The notes below the pieces were generated by a model, which had not been told where the DNA came from, did not search any database, and saw only the letters and a program-made list of their open reading frames with translations. Positions 8,108 to 16,569 of a DNA stretch of 64,000 bases are shown here, one piece after another; within the stretch, counting starts at the first letter, position 1, and every line of letters begins with the position of its first letter. The stretch comes from Acidobacteriota bacterium. GTDB lineage: Bacteria > Acidobacteriota > Blastocatellia > Pyrinomonadales > Pyrinomonadaceae. The position numbers and the translations under genes are program-made. The stretch covers positions 62,001 to 126,000 of the forward strand of contig JAHBSL010000003.1 of assembly GCA_019639135.1 (NCBI GenBank), read 5' to 3'.

Positions 8108-10612
8108 CTATCGCCGACCGCCCTCGCTGCCGGGTGCGGCGATAAAATCGACACCGCTAACGCCTTCCGTCACCTCAAGGACGCGCGGCTCGAACTGAAA
8201 CGCCTTTGACCGGACGCCGATGATGTAAGTCTCGCCCGCCGCAACGCCCTCGAACGAGTAGTAGCCGAAGGAACTCGTGATCGTCTGCCGAAGGTTGCCT
8301 TGTGAATCCGTCATCACGACCGCCGCCTGGCCAATTCCGGCTCCCTCCAGAGATACTACCCGACCCGATACCTCAACTCCCGCCGAAGATGGGGCGAACG
8401 GGTCGAAAACGGTCACCAAGTTCTCAAAGCGCTTTCCTACAAAGATCCGCGAACTCGCCGAATGCCCGACAAATACGAGCGTTGTGCCTTGACTCGCCAC
8501 ATTGCCAATAACACTATTGCTCGCATCGACCGGGCCGACCGTTCCGCCTAGACCATTGCCCCATGTGACGGCCCCGGCATCAACTATCGCACCGTTGTCC
8601 CTACTGGAGCTTCTTACGACATAGTGCCCGTTCGTCAAAGCCGCAATCGAGTTATTTCCTACAAAATCGTTCGTCGTTGTTCCGTATAAGGAATTTGAAG
8701 CTGTCACCGGCCCGGCCGCGCCTGTCGAACCATCGGCCCAGGTTACCGCCCCGGCATTAACGACCGCACCATTATCCCAATTGGAACTTCTAACGACATA
8801 ATTCCCATTTGTAAGTGCCATCACGCCGGAGGACCCGACCAGATCGGATGCCGTTGTTCCGACCAGCGAGTTTGAAGCCGTAACCGGCCCGGTGATCCCG
8901 GTAGTACCATTCCCCCAAGTGACGGCCCCGGCATTAATTACCGAGCCGTTGTCCCAATTCTGGCTTCTGACGACATAGTTCCCATTCGTCAGCGCCGTGA
9001 CCAACGAGTTTCCGACATTGTCATTTGCCGTTGTTCCGACCAGCGAATTCGAAGCCGAAACCGGCCCGGTTATTCCGGTCGTACCGTCTGCCCAGGTGAC
9101 GGCCCCGGCATTAATAACCGCACCATTGTCCCAATTGGGGCTATTGGTGACATAGTTCCCGTTTGTCAAGGCAGTCAAATATATGCCGATGTTGTCGTTC
9201 ACCGAGGTCCCGATCAATGAGTTAGATGCCGAAACCGGGCCGATAAGTCCGGTCGCGCCATTTGCCCAAGTAACGGCGCCGGCATCCGTTAGTGTGCCGT
9301 TATCCCAACTGCTGCTTCTGACAACATAGTTTCCGTTGGTCAATGCCGTCGCGGAGCCACTCCCGACGCGATCAGATGCGGTTGTTCCGTACAATGAGTT
9401 CGCTGTCGTAACCGCTCCGCTTATTCCGGTCGCACCATTGGCCCACGTTACCGCGCCCACATCTGCGATCGCCCCATTGTCCCATTCAGCGCTCGAGACC
9501 ACGTAGTTGCCATTTGTCAGCTCGGTAACACCGCTGTTTCCTATGAGATCGCTCGTGAATGTACCGACCAGCGAATTCGAAGCCGAAACCGGCCCGGTTA
9601 TTCCCGTCGCACCATTGCCCCAAGTCGCTGCACCGGCATTGGGGATCGCACCGTTGTCCCAAATGGGGCTCTTGACCACGTAGTTCCCATTTGTCAACGC
9701 CGTCACACCAATGGAACCTACCTGATCAGAATCTGTCGTTCCGACCAGCGAATTCGAAGCCGAGACCGACCCGGCTATCCCCGTCGTACCATTTCCCCAT
9801 GTGACTGCCCCGGCGTTAAATATCGCGCCGTTGTCCCAGTTCGGGCTACTGACGACATAGTTCCCGTTCGTCAACGCAGTCACGCTATTGGATCCTACCT
9901 GATCAGAGTCTGTCGTTCCGACAAGCGAGTTCGATGCCGAAACCGTCCCCGTTACTCCTGACGTGCCATTACCCCAGGTGACGGCCCCGGCGTTAAAGAT
10001 CGCGCCGTTGTCCCAGTTTGGGCTTCTGACTACATAGTTCCCATTCGTCAGAACCGCCACACCGCCGGATCCTACAAGATCGGAACTTGTCGTTCCGACA
10101 AGCGAGTTCGAAGCCGAAACTACACCATTAAGACCCGTCGTTCCATCAACGAGCGTTACCGCTCCGGCGTCGGAAGCTCCGCCATTGTCCCAGAAGGAGC
10201 TAGGTACCAGAAAATTTCCGTTAGGCAGGACCGTAATGGTTCCGCTGCCCACTTGATCGCTTGTGGAACTCCCGGTCAGAGTGGAGATCAAATTCAATGT
10301 AGTTCCGTCATAAAGATAAACAGCACCGACATCTTGGATCGGGCCATTATCGAAAAGCGGATCTGTTACGACAAAATTGCCATTTGGCAGAGCGACAACC
10401 GACGTACCAAAACGCCCGCTGCCAGTTGGTCCAGTGATATTGATCATTGTGGAAGCGTAGGACCGCTTGGGCAGAAAAGTTACTGATAGGACAAACGAAA
10501 AAACGAGTGTCACGATCATACCTTTTGAGAAAGGGCCGTGACCTCGCCTTGTAAAATTCGTAAGCTTTCTGCCAAGTGAGAGCGGTCTTCGCCGGGAGTT
10601 CGAAGAATTCAT
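8108..10612 (-). CDS. Secreted protein with eleven ~55-residue propeller-like repeats (DUF5650-like)
   Basis: An 834-residue exported protein. Residues 1-55 are basic, then hydrophobic (MIVTLVFSFVLSVTF), ending in an AXA-like site near SYAS. Eleven repeats follow, each with LTNGNYVV, then WDNG, then AGAVTWGNG and TGxVSASNSLVGTT. The first two repeats are the most divergent, and one has GHYVV in place of GNYVV. The motif resembles the DUF5650 repeat as I recall it, probably a beta-propeller or related beta fold. The last 100 residues form a carboxypeptidase-regulatory-like domain (GRVVSLEGAGIGQAAVVMTD...). The role is unknown; a surface or adhesion protein is plausible. Confidence 0.8.
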   Translation of the reverse strand: MNSSNSRRRPLSLGRKLTNFTRRGHGPFSKGMIVTLVFSFVLSVTFLPKRSYASTMINITGPTGSGRFGTSVVALPNGNFVVTDPLFDNGPIQDVGAVYLYDGTTLNLISTLTGSSTSDQVGSGTITVLPNGNFLVPSSFWDNGGASDAGAVTLVDGTTGLNGVVSASNSLVGTTSSDLVGSGGVAVLTNGNYVVRSPNWDNGAIFNAGAVTWGNGTSGVTGTVSASNSLVGTTDSDQVGSNSVTALTNGNYVVSSPNWDNGAIFNAGAVTWGNGTTGIAGSVSASNSLVGTTDSDQVGSIGVTALTNGNYVVKSPIWDNGAIPNAGAATWGNGATGITGPVSASNSLVGTFTSDLIGNSGVTELTNGNYVVSSAEWDNGAIADVGAVTWANGATGISGAVTTANSLYGTTASDRVGSGSATALTNGNYVVRSSSWDNGTLTDAGAVTWANGATGLIGPVSASNSLIGTSVNDNIGIYLTALTNGNYVTNSPNWDNGAVINAGAVTWADGTTGITGPVSASNSLVGTTANDNVGNSLVTALTNGNYVVRSQNWDNGSVINAGAVTWGNGTTGITGPVTASNSLVGTTASDLVGSSGVMALTNGNYVVRSSNWDNGAVVNAGAVTWADGSTGAAGPVTASNSLYGTTTNDFVGNNSIAALTNGHYVVRSSSRDNGAIVDAGAVTWGNGLGGTVGPVDASNSVIGNVASQGTTLVFVGHSASSRIFVGKRFENLVTVFDPFAPSSAGVEVSGRVVSLEGAGIGQAAVVMTDSQGNLRQTITSSFGYYSFEGVAAGETYIIGVRSKAFQFEPRVLEVTEGVSGVDFIAAPGSEGGRR

Positions 10613-10963
10613 TTATTGGTTTTCCTCCAAAATTTGTGAAAGTATTTGGGTGACTGCTTTGTTATGAGTTGAGTTTTTGCTTGACCGGAGGTTGCGGGAG
10701 GTCGAAGCAAGCCAACACTAGTAACATACCGCAAAGACAACATTGATTTCAACCATTTTCTTCGAAGGACACCACGTGTCCATCTTCGAAACTCGCTTCT
10801 CCGCTGTTGTCGTTGCATAAGCAGTAAACGTTAATTAAGAACCAAAGAGATCGCTGATCTCCCATAAAACTAACAGGAATTGCCTGCCGGCCCATGGCGA
10901 ATCCTTGTGGACATCGCGTCCGAGTTGTCAAGCAAATCGCCAGGCCCTTCTTAATTAGAGCCC
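10613..10963. other. Intergenic stretch, no gene seen
   Basis: About 350 bases between the repeat protein and the phage portal gene. A 69-codon minus-strand frame at 10609-10818 has an arginine-rich composition and no ribosome binding site, so I do not call it. No tRNA, obvious attachment site or hairpin terminator was seen at this left edge of the phage module. Confidence 0.5.
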
Positions 10964-12097
10964 CTACACATCAACCGGCTCCCACCGCGTTTCGAGTTCG
11001 GCCGTGCGGCCTTCGATGCGGAGGGCGAATGCCATTGCCTCGGCCCATGTGTGGCCGAAGGCGGCTTGCCGGTCGCGGACCTTTGCCGCGAGCCGCGACT
11101 CGGACCGCCGGAGCGCATCGCCGCTCGGGAAGCCGCGGGTGTGCGGCATCAGGTAATACATCGGCGTGCCGGTCACCGAGGAAACATCGATGCGAAAGCT
11201 GTCCTTTACCTTGATAAATTGATCCAGCCCCGCCGTCTCAAAATCGCCGAACCGCGCGTTCGGGTTCTCCGTCACCCAAAGGTGATCTACGCCCGCCTTG
11301 AACGGAGCGACAGCATTGCCCTCGTTGTCGTATTCGATCTCGATCCCCGCCGCCCACCGCTGCCGATAGGCCGAAAATTCCATCGCGACCAGCATATCGA
11401 GCACCGCCTTGTTGAGCCCGTCCTGCACCGGTATCGCCGCCTCAAGTTCCGACCTTCCGCGTGCACCGATATCGGCATTATTGGCAAAGTGAAAGACCGG
11501 CACCGTGCCGAAAGGGTTCGCCATCCGTCCGCCCGCTTCCATGAATGGCACGAACTCGCGAGCCTCGGGGAGTGCCGCCTCACCGGCCTTTGCCGTTATG
11601 AAACGCTCGATACGGTCGGGATATAAAAGGTTAAGCCGCGTTCGCCCATCGACCGTTCGCCAGTGCTTTGCCGCCCGGAGCACGCGGCCCGGATGCTCTT
11701 CGTCATAGATGGCCGTGCAGTTCGCCGCCCGTTGCGGGTAGATCGCCGCCCGGCCTGCTTCGTCCGGCCAAACGATGACATAGGCGTCGCCATTCACAAG
11801 CACCTCGCGGTGCACCTCGCCCGAGCGGATCGGCATCCGCGTCCGCCGCCAGATGGCCTCGGCCGCTTCGGCCGCCTCGCCGGCAAAACCCGCAACGCGT
11901 AACCGGTCGCGGACCGCATCGCAGACCGCCGGGCACAGGTTCATCGCAAATTCGCGAAAGAGCGAGCCGAAGGTGTTGGCAAACTTTTCGGTCGCAAAGG
12001 CGAGATCGTGGTCGCCGCGGTAGTAGCGCTCGGTCTTGGCGTATCGCCGGCCCTCGCGCCTGAATTCGTTGATCGCTTCTTCAATGTGTTCGTTCAT
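10964..12097 (-). CDS. Phage portal protein (SPP1 gp6-like)
   Basis: A 377-residue protein resembling the SPP1-type portal family, which forms the dodecameric ring through which DNA enters the capsid. Visible family-like features are the N-terminal helical segment with YYRGDHDL, the motif VNGDAYVIVWPDEAG, the GTVPVFHFANN loop and the C-terminal PHTRGFPSGDALRRSESRL segment. The ATG at 12097 has GGGAGAG upstream at good spacing. It follows the terminase gene by 36 bases in the same direction, the usual terminase-portal order. Confidence 0.9.
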   Translation of the reverse strand: MNEHIEEAINEFRREGRRYAKTERYYRGDHDLAFATEKFANTFGSLFREFAMNLCPAVCDAVRDRLRVAGFAGEAAEAAEAIWRRTRMPIRSGEVHREVLVNGDAYVIVWPDEAGRAAIYPQRAANCTAIYDEEHPGRVLRAAKHWRTVDGRTRLNLLYPDRIERFITAKAGEAALPEAREFVPFMEAGGRMANPFGTVPVFHFANNADIGARGRSELEAAIPVQDGLNKAVLDMLVAMEFSAYRQRWAAGIEIEYDNEGNAVAPFKAGVDHLWVTENPNARFGDFETAGLDQFIKVKDSFRIDVSSVTGTPMYYLMPHTRGFPSGDALRRSESRLAAKVRDRQAAFGHTWAEAMAFALRIEGRTAELETRWEPVDV

Positions 12098-12133
12098 AGT
12101 TTTCTCTCCCGGCCGTGTGTTCCGGCATCAATG

Positions 12134-13486
12134 TCAAAATCCGTGCGACCTGCCGCTCTTGGCAAAGGTCAGCGTCTGCACCGCCAGCGAGACGGCGTCG
12201 ATCTGGTCGTCGTGCTTCCCGCCCGGAAAGGCGACCGCTTCTTCGATAAAGCCGTCTATCCACGCCCCGCGGACGAGGAAAACTTTCCTCGCCTCGGCGA
12301 GTGCCGCCCAAACGAGCGCCCGTGTGAACTTGTCGCGGTCAACGCGTTCCGAGCGGAGCGCGATGCCCTTGCGAAGCGCCTCGCGGCGGAGCGACTGGAC
12401 AAATGCCCGGCCGTGCATCGCCTCTTCGATCACGTGCAGCGAACCGGGCTCTTCCTTGAAGCGTCCCGTTACGTATCGCTGCTGCTCGGGGTAATCGATC
12501 CGGCCGCGAAATCCATCGGCGATGTAGATGTTGTCTTCCCGATCGACCGCGCACCGGAATGAGGCCGTGTAGTCCGCCGAGGTCTTGGTCGAGATCGCCA
12601 GGTCATATGCCCGGCACCAGCGAAGCCCTTCCGGAGCTTTTTCGATGATCTGGGTGAACCACGCCCGCTTGAAGAGCCCGCCGTCCCGCGGCACCGGCCG
12701 CTGTTGGTAAAGCGAAGCGAAGGCATAGCTCCCGATCTTTTTCCTGATGCGGTCAAAAGCTTCGCGGTCGTAGCGTTCTGGGCAAAGTGCCTCGCCCGCA
12801 TCGCGCCAATCGGCCGTATCGTCCTCGGCGATCGCCGGCAGCGAAAGCACTTCCCACTCCTCGCCGCCCTCGGCCGCCTCCGCAAGCAGGCGACCAGCGA
12901 GGTCGTCCTCGTGCCATCGGGTCTGGATCAGCACGATCGAGGCACCGGGCTCGAGCCGCGTGTAGATGTCGTCGTTGAACCAATCCCACGTCCGCTCGCG
13001 GTAGGCGGTACTCTCGGCCTCGGCACGGTTCTTTACCGGGTCGTCGATGACGATCAGCTCCGCACCGTAGCCCGTAACGCCCGCCCCGACCCCGACCGCG
13101 CACAGCCCGCCGCCGGCCCTCGTTTCCCATTCATCGGCCGCCTTTCGTGCCGGTGAAAGCCCGACCCGCCGCTCGACCAGGCTCCGGATCTTTCGCGAAA
13201 AGCGGTTCGCCAACCGCTGGTTGTAGCAGCCGAGAATGACCCGCATCCCGGGCTCGCGAAGCAGCCGCCATGCCGCATAGCGGACCGTGACGGTTTCCGA
13301 CTTCGAGTGCCGCGGCGGCATAAAGATCATCAGGCGTTTTGCTTTTCCCTCGGTCATCATTTGTAGCTTTTCGTAGATGCGAAGCTGGTGCGGCCAGTCC
13401 CAGGTCCAGTGGCCCTCGGCCTCGCGCAGCCATTCGTCGAACGGCCGCTCTTCGGGCCTCGGGTTTTCGTCGTTCGTTTCCCGCAC
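12134..13486 (-). CDS. Phage terminase large subunit
   Basis: ATP-driven DNA packaging motor with a headful nuclease, about 450 residues. The start is placed at the GTG at 13486 because the longer frame upstream only mirrors the overlapping coiled-coil gene and is arginine/serine-rich. The ATPase domain carries the Walker A-like PPRHSKSETVTV and Walker B LIVIDDPVKN. The C-terminal nuclease shows RAYDLAISTK and the final acidic motif KHDDQIDAVSLA. No small terminase was identified with confidence; the HTH protein at 15735 is one possibility. Confidence 0.93.
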   Translation of the reverse strand: MRETNDENPRPEERPFDEWLREAEGHWTWDWPHQLRIYEKLQMMTEGKAKRLMIFMPPRHSKSETVTVRYAAWRLLREPGMRVILGCYNQRLANRFSRKIRSLVERRVGLSPARKAADEWETRAGGGLCAVGVGAGVTGYGAELIVIDDPVKNRAEAESTAYRERTWDWFNDDIYTRLEPGASIVLIQTRWHEDDLAGRLLAEAAEGGEEWEVLSLPAIAEDDTADWRDAGEALCPERYDREAFDRIRKKIGSYAFASLYQQRPVPRDGGLFKRAWFTQIIEKAPEGLRWCRAYDLAISTKTSADYTASFRCAVDREDNIYIADGFRGRIDYPEQQRYVTGRFKEEPGSLHVIEEAMHGRAFVQSLRREALRKGIALRSERVDRDKFTRALVWAALAEARKVFLVRGAWIDGFIEEAVAFPGGKHDDQIDAVSLAVQTLTFAKSGRSHGF

Positions 13487-13493
13487 GCTCGTC

Positions 13494-13967
13494 TCATCTG
13501 AAAATGGCGCCGAGAGCGACCCCGACCGCGATATCGCCAAGCCGCTTCCAGAGCGACGTTCGCCGCTTCTTGAGTTCGGCGATAAGCTTTTGCTGCGCGG
13601 CAAGTGCGGCGTCTTTTGCGGCAATGGCTTCGTTCTTTGCCGCAAGGGCCTCGCGTAGCGCGTTCGCCTCGGCACGGCGTGTTTCGTTCAGTTCGCGGAG
13701 CGTTGCGTTCGCCGCTTTTTCCGTTTCGAGCCGGAGGCGAAGTGCGGCATTCTCGCTCTCAAGCGCAGCGATCAGCCGATCGGCGAGGCGAATCTCCTCG
13801 CGAAGCGCGTCAGCGTTCGCTTGCCCCGCCGCGGTGCCGGCGAAGAGCACGCCGAGCAGAATCGGTATCAGCAGAAAGCCGTTCAAGTTCGGCCGTCTGC
13901 CGATCGGCACGAGCGTCAAGCTCGCCGAGCCGGGCCTCAAGGTATGTGATCTTTTCTTTGTAAACAT
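13494..13967 (-). CDS. Membrane-anchored coiled-coil protein in phage module
   Basis: A 157-residue protein with one hydrophobic segment near residues 29-48 (GFLLIPILLGVLFAGTAAG), a long alanine/glutamate-rich coiled coil, and a short hydrophobic C-terminus. The ATG at 13967 has AAGGAG just upstream, so it is a credible start although it lies inside the preceding gene. The overlap with the 13810-14145 gene is 158 bases in a different frame. The arrangement recalls overlapping spanin genes, but no lipobox Cys is present. The terminase begins 8 bases after its stop. Confidence 0.6.
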   Translation of the reverse strand: MFTKKRSHTLRPGSASLTLVPIGRRPNLNGFLLIPILLGVLFAGTAAGQANADALREEIRLADRLIAALESENAALRLRLETEKAANATLRELNETRRAEANALREALAAKNEAIAAKDAALAAQQKLIAELKKRRTSLWKRLGDIAVGVALGAIFR

Positions 13968-14145
13968 AGGTCTCCTTTTCCAGTTCCGCTGCCCGCCGGG
14001 CCTGGTCGTTGGCTTTCAGAATTGCCGCGTCCGCCACCCGCTCAAGCCGAGTGATCCGTTGGCTCGTAACGGCCGATGAGATCGCCGCCGCCAATACCGC
14101 CGCCGCAAGCAAACCCGCCGCGATGTAAATGTGTGTTTTTGTCAT
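13810..14145 (-). CDS. Small membrane-anchored coiled-coil protein (i-spanin-like architecture)
   Basis: A 111-residue protein with an N-terminal membrane anchor (IYIAAGLLAAAVLAAAISSAV) and then a charged coiled coil (RITRLERV...AAELEKETYVYKEKITYLEARL). This is the layout of phage inner-membrane spanins and also of some structural coiled-coil proteins. It sits between the holin-like gene and the terminase, and its last 158 bases overlap the next gene in another frame. Function is inferred from architecture and position only. Confidence 0.6.
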   Translation of the reverse strand: MTKTHIYIAAGLLAAAVLAAAISSAVTSQRITRLERVADAAILKANDQARRAAELEKETYVYKEKITYLEARLGELDARADRQTAELERLSADTDSARRALRRHRGGASER

Positions 14146-14202
14146 TGGTGTTTTTGTTAATGAGCCATTAGCGATTAGCTGTAAGCCGTAAGCGGCTTTC
14201 GC

Positions 14203-14439
14203 TCATTCTTCGCTCGTGCAGCTTTCACTTCTCTGCAACTCTGCAACTCGGGTACTCGCGAACTTGCGCCGATGCAGATATATCTGCAGCCCAACGTCGA
14301 TCGCCTTTCCGATCGCGAAGAAGACGATCGGCAGGACGACCGCCGAGATGATCGTGACAAGCGTCCGCGTCTCGATGGCGGCAAAGACCGACGTCGCCGC
14401 GGCAAAATATGCAAGCAAAATATTCTTCAGATCGTTCAT
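14203..14439 (-). CDS. Holin-like small membrane protein
   Basis: A 78-residue protein. The start at 14439 is fixed by AAAAGGAG upstream and by the ATGA overlap with the stop of the endolysin gene, which implies translational coupling. Two hydrophobic stretches (ILLAYFAAATSVFAAI and TLVTIISAVVLPIVFFAIGKAI) are followed by a short positively charged tail (LHRRKF). Size, topology and position next to the lysin fit a holin that permeabilises the inner membrane for the lysin. Confidence 0.6.
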   Translation of the reverse strand: MNDLKNILLAYFAAATSVFAAIETRTLVTIISAVVLPIVFFAIGKAIDVGLQIYLHRRKFASTRVAELQRSESCTSEE

Positions 14440-15590
14440 ATCGTCTCCTTTTGTTCCCGTAGCCGCCCAAGTGTGATCTGGCGGTAAAGATAGGCGAGCG
14501 TCAACACCGCGGCGATGACCGCCACGACCAGCCAGACCTCTCGGGGCAATCCGGCGAGAAAGCCGACCGCCGCCCAGAGCGTTTGCCAAAGCGTCCCCGC
14601 GACCGTTGCCCAAAGCGACTTTGCCCGGTCGGTGCGGTTCGCCGTTCCGAGCCCGATGCGCTCGACCCGGTCAAAACTTTCCGCCGCACGTTCAAAGCCC
14701 CGCTCAACGCTGCCGAGCACCTCATTCGCCGAAACAGGCGGCCGGGCCTGAGGGTTTTCGGCGGGTTGTGTGGAGGGTGTTTGGGGTGCGTCGTTCTGCT
14801 TTGATTGAGGCGGGTGGTTCGGCCCGGCCGCCGTTCGGCTCTTGCCGGAATCGACCGGCGAGATGCCAAGAATTTCGTTTGTGATAAGCGCTCCGTGGAC
14901 GTTGATCGGAAGCTCAAGACCCCAACGCCCGGTCGCGATCCGTTCAAGGAAGAAGCGCGTTCGGTAACGCGTTGAGCGCAGCCGCGGGATCGAGCCGAGC
15001 CAGGCATCGCGTTCGCGGACGTAAGCCGTTATCCAGCGTTTTTCAAAATTGCCCGTGCCCGTCGCGGCAACTCGCACGCGGTCGCGGATCTTGTTATACG
15101 AGCCGTGCGTCATCGAGTCGTAAACGACGGCCAGCGATAGCGGCAGCCGAAAGCCCGAGCCCTCGCAGGCCCGGACCGCCGGGAGCATATACCGCTCAAA
15201 TGCGACCGCCTCCTGCACCTCGCGCATCTCGCGGGTGTGCCCCGCCGCGGCGAGTGCCCGCCGAAGATCGCGGTCCACTGCGAGCTTTGCGATGGCCGCT
15301 GCCGAGCGATCCCGAAGCATCGGCAGCCGCGCGGCAAGCACATCTCGCCCGGCCGCGGCATCGCTCGCGAGGTATCGCGAAACGACCTCGGCCAGCGAGC
15401 CGGCACGGTGCGTGAACTGCGAAATGCCGTATGAAATTCCAGCTCCGTCATTGAGCACGGCAACCTCGCTGTAGTTCCCAAGCGGCGTGCCCGTCTCAAA
15501 CACGCGGACGATCGCCGCGGCCGTTGCGATATCAGAAGAGCTAAATCCGCCGTGTCTCATCTGTGAAATATTCTCTTGCATTTGCATCAT
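14436..15590 (-). CDS. Phage endolysin, GH46 chitosanase-like, with C-terminal membrane segment
   Basis: A 384-residue cell-wall hydrolase. The N-terminal 230 residues resemble the GH46/chitosanase-lysozyme fold: VFETGTPLGNYSEVAVLNDG contains the likely catalytic Glu, followed by AGISYGISQFTHRAGSL. A proline/asparagine-rich linker leads to a C-terminal transmembrane helix (EVWLVVAVIAAVLTLAYLY), unusual for a soluble lysin and suggesting membrane tethering or a signal-arrest-like release mechanism. Several in-frame ATGs lie near the start; 15590 is the longest choice. It is the first gene of the minus-strand half of the phage module. Confidence 0.78.
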   Translation of the reverse strand: MMQMQENISQMRHGGFSSSDIATAAAIVRVFETGTPLGNYSEVAVLNDGAGISYGISQFTHRAGSLAEVVSRYLASDAAAGRDVLAARLPMLRDRSAAAIAKLAVDRDLRRALAAAGHTREMREVQEAVAFERYMLPAVRACEGSGFRLPLSLAVVYDSMTHGSYNKIRDRVRVAATGTGNFEKRWITAYVRERDAWLGSIPRLRSTRYRTRFFLERIATGRWGLELPINVHGALITNEILGISPVDSGKSRTAAGPNHPPQSKQNDAPQTPSTQPAENPQARPPVSANEVLGSVERGFERAAESFDRVERIGLGTANRTDRAKSLWATVAGTLWQTLWAAVGFLAGLPREVWLVVAVIAAVLTLAYLYRQITLGRLREQKETI

Positions 15591-15734
15591 TCGTTTGATA
15601 ATGTAAAACGGTCGGACGATATTGGACGATGTGCTTTTTGTGATTTCCGATCGCCGCTTACATATCGCCCGGCCATATGCAGACTACGGCAGAACGCCTG
15701 CAAAGCGAACTATAAGGTGGGAGGAATGAAAGAA

Positions 15735-16031
15735 ATGGACAAGAAAAATGAAATGGATGATCTGGATGATATGAAAGATATGGAAGGTAACGGTGCAAAC
15801 GTAATGAAACACTCGCACGATAGCAAGAACACCCGCATCCGGACAAAACTTCGGCTCGGCGAGGTCGAACGGCTGATCCGCAAACACCGGATCGTCGTCC
15901 CGCCGCCCTCGCGGACGACGCTTATCGAGATGTGCGAGGACGGAACCTTTGAGACTCCCGGCACCTCGCCGACGCGGATCGGATGGCTGGTTTATGAGGA
16001 TAGCTTCTGGAGGTGGGCGGCCGATCTCTAG
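15735..16031 (+). CDS. Small HTH/excisionase-like phage protein
   Basis: About 98 residues. The ATG at 15735 is preferred because GGGAGG lies about ten bases upstream; an ATG at 15726 is too close to it. The first 25 residues are a low-complexity Met/Asp/Lys run (MDDLDDMKDMEG). The rest (RLGEVERLIRKHRIVVPPPS...RTTLIEMCEDGTFE...WLVYEDSFWRW) has the shape of an excisionase or MerR-like winged HTH with a C-terminal Trp-rich end. It is the first gene of the plus-strand half of the phage module and could be a regulator or a small terminase. Confidence 0.6.
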   Translation: MDKKNEMDDLDDMKDMEGNGANVMKHSHDSKNTRIRTKLRLGEVERLIRKHRIVVPPPSRTTLIEMCEDGTFETPGTSPTRIGWLVYEDSFWRWAADL

Positions 16032-16132
16032 CGGCCATCCATATCATCCAATTCATCCAGATCATCCATATCTTTCGCGGCTCACGGATTCCCGTTCACG
16101 CCGGCCCGAGCTTTCGCTAAGCTCCGGGCTGT

Positions 16133-16546
16133 ATGAACGACGAACCACACAACACAGACGAAACGGCTGCCGAGCTTGAAAGGCTCCGGCAAGAGAATGA
16201 GGAACTCAGGACGGCGGCTCGGCTCCGCGAAGCGCGCGAGGCGATGGCCGCTGAACTTTCGCAAGCCGGGGCACGCTCACCCGAGCTGCTCTTCGGCGCG
16301 GTCCGCCCGGAGATCGAGTTTGACGATGAAGGCCGCCCGGCGAATCTTGGCGATCTTATCGCCCGGCTCCGGCGCGATTTTCCCGAGCAGTTCGAGCAGG
16401 CTCCGCCCGCCGGACACATCGATGCCGGCAGCGGAACCTCCGCTCCCGCCGCTCAAACACTCACCGCCGAAGCTCTCGCCCGGATGTCGCCGGCCGAGAT
16501 CAATTGGCTTGACTGGGCCGAGGTCCGCTCGGCTCTCACAAGATGA
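16133..16546 (+). CDS. Phage scaffold-like protein (gp20-like)
   Basis: A 137-residue acidic protein with an N-terminal coiled coil (AAELERLRQENEELRTAARL) and a C-terminal helical end. Position directly before the capsid gene, size and coiled-coil composition match scaffolding proteins that guide capsid assembly. The GEFDDEGRPANL-like segment (residues 60-75) recalls gp20-type minor structural proteins. The call rests mainly on gene order. Confidence 0.65.
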   Translation: MNDEPHNTDETAAELERLRQENEELRTAARLREAREAMAAELSQAGARSPELLFGAVRPEIEFDDEGRPANLGDLIARLRRDFPEQFEQAPPAGHIDAGSGTSAPAAQTLTAEALARMSPAEINWLDWAEVRSALTR

Positions 16547-16569
16547 ACTAGACAGAAAAGGAAAACACT

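Noticed and set aside
10609..10818. 69-codon minus-strand frame before the repeat protein gene
   Set aside because: No ribosome site and an arginine-rich random composition.
13487..13675. N-terminal extension of the large terminase
   Set aside because: The extra 63 residues are arginine/serine-rich and mirror the overlapping coiled-coil gene. The GTG at 13486 gives a normal-sized protein.
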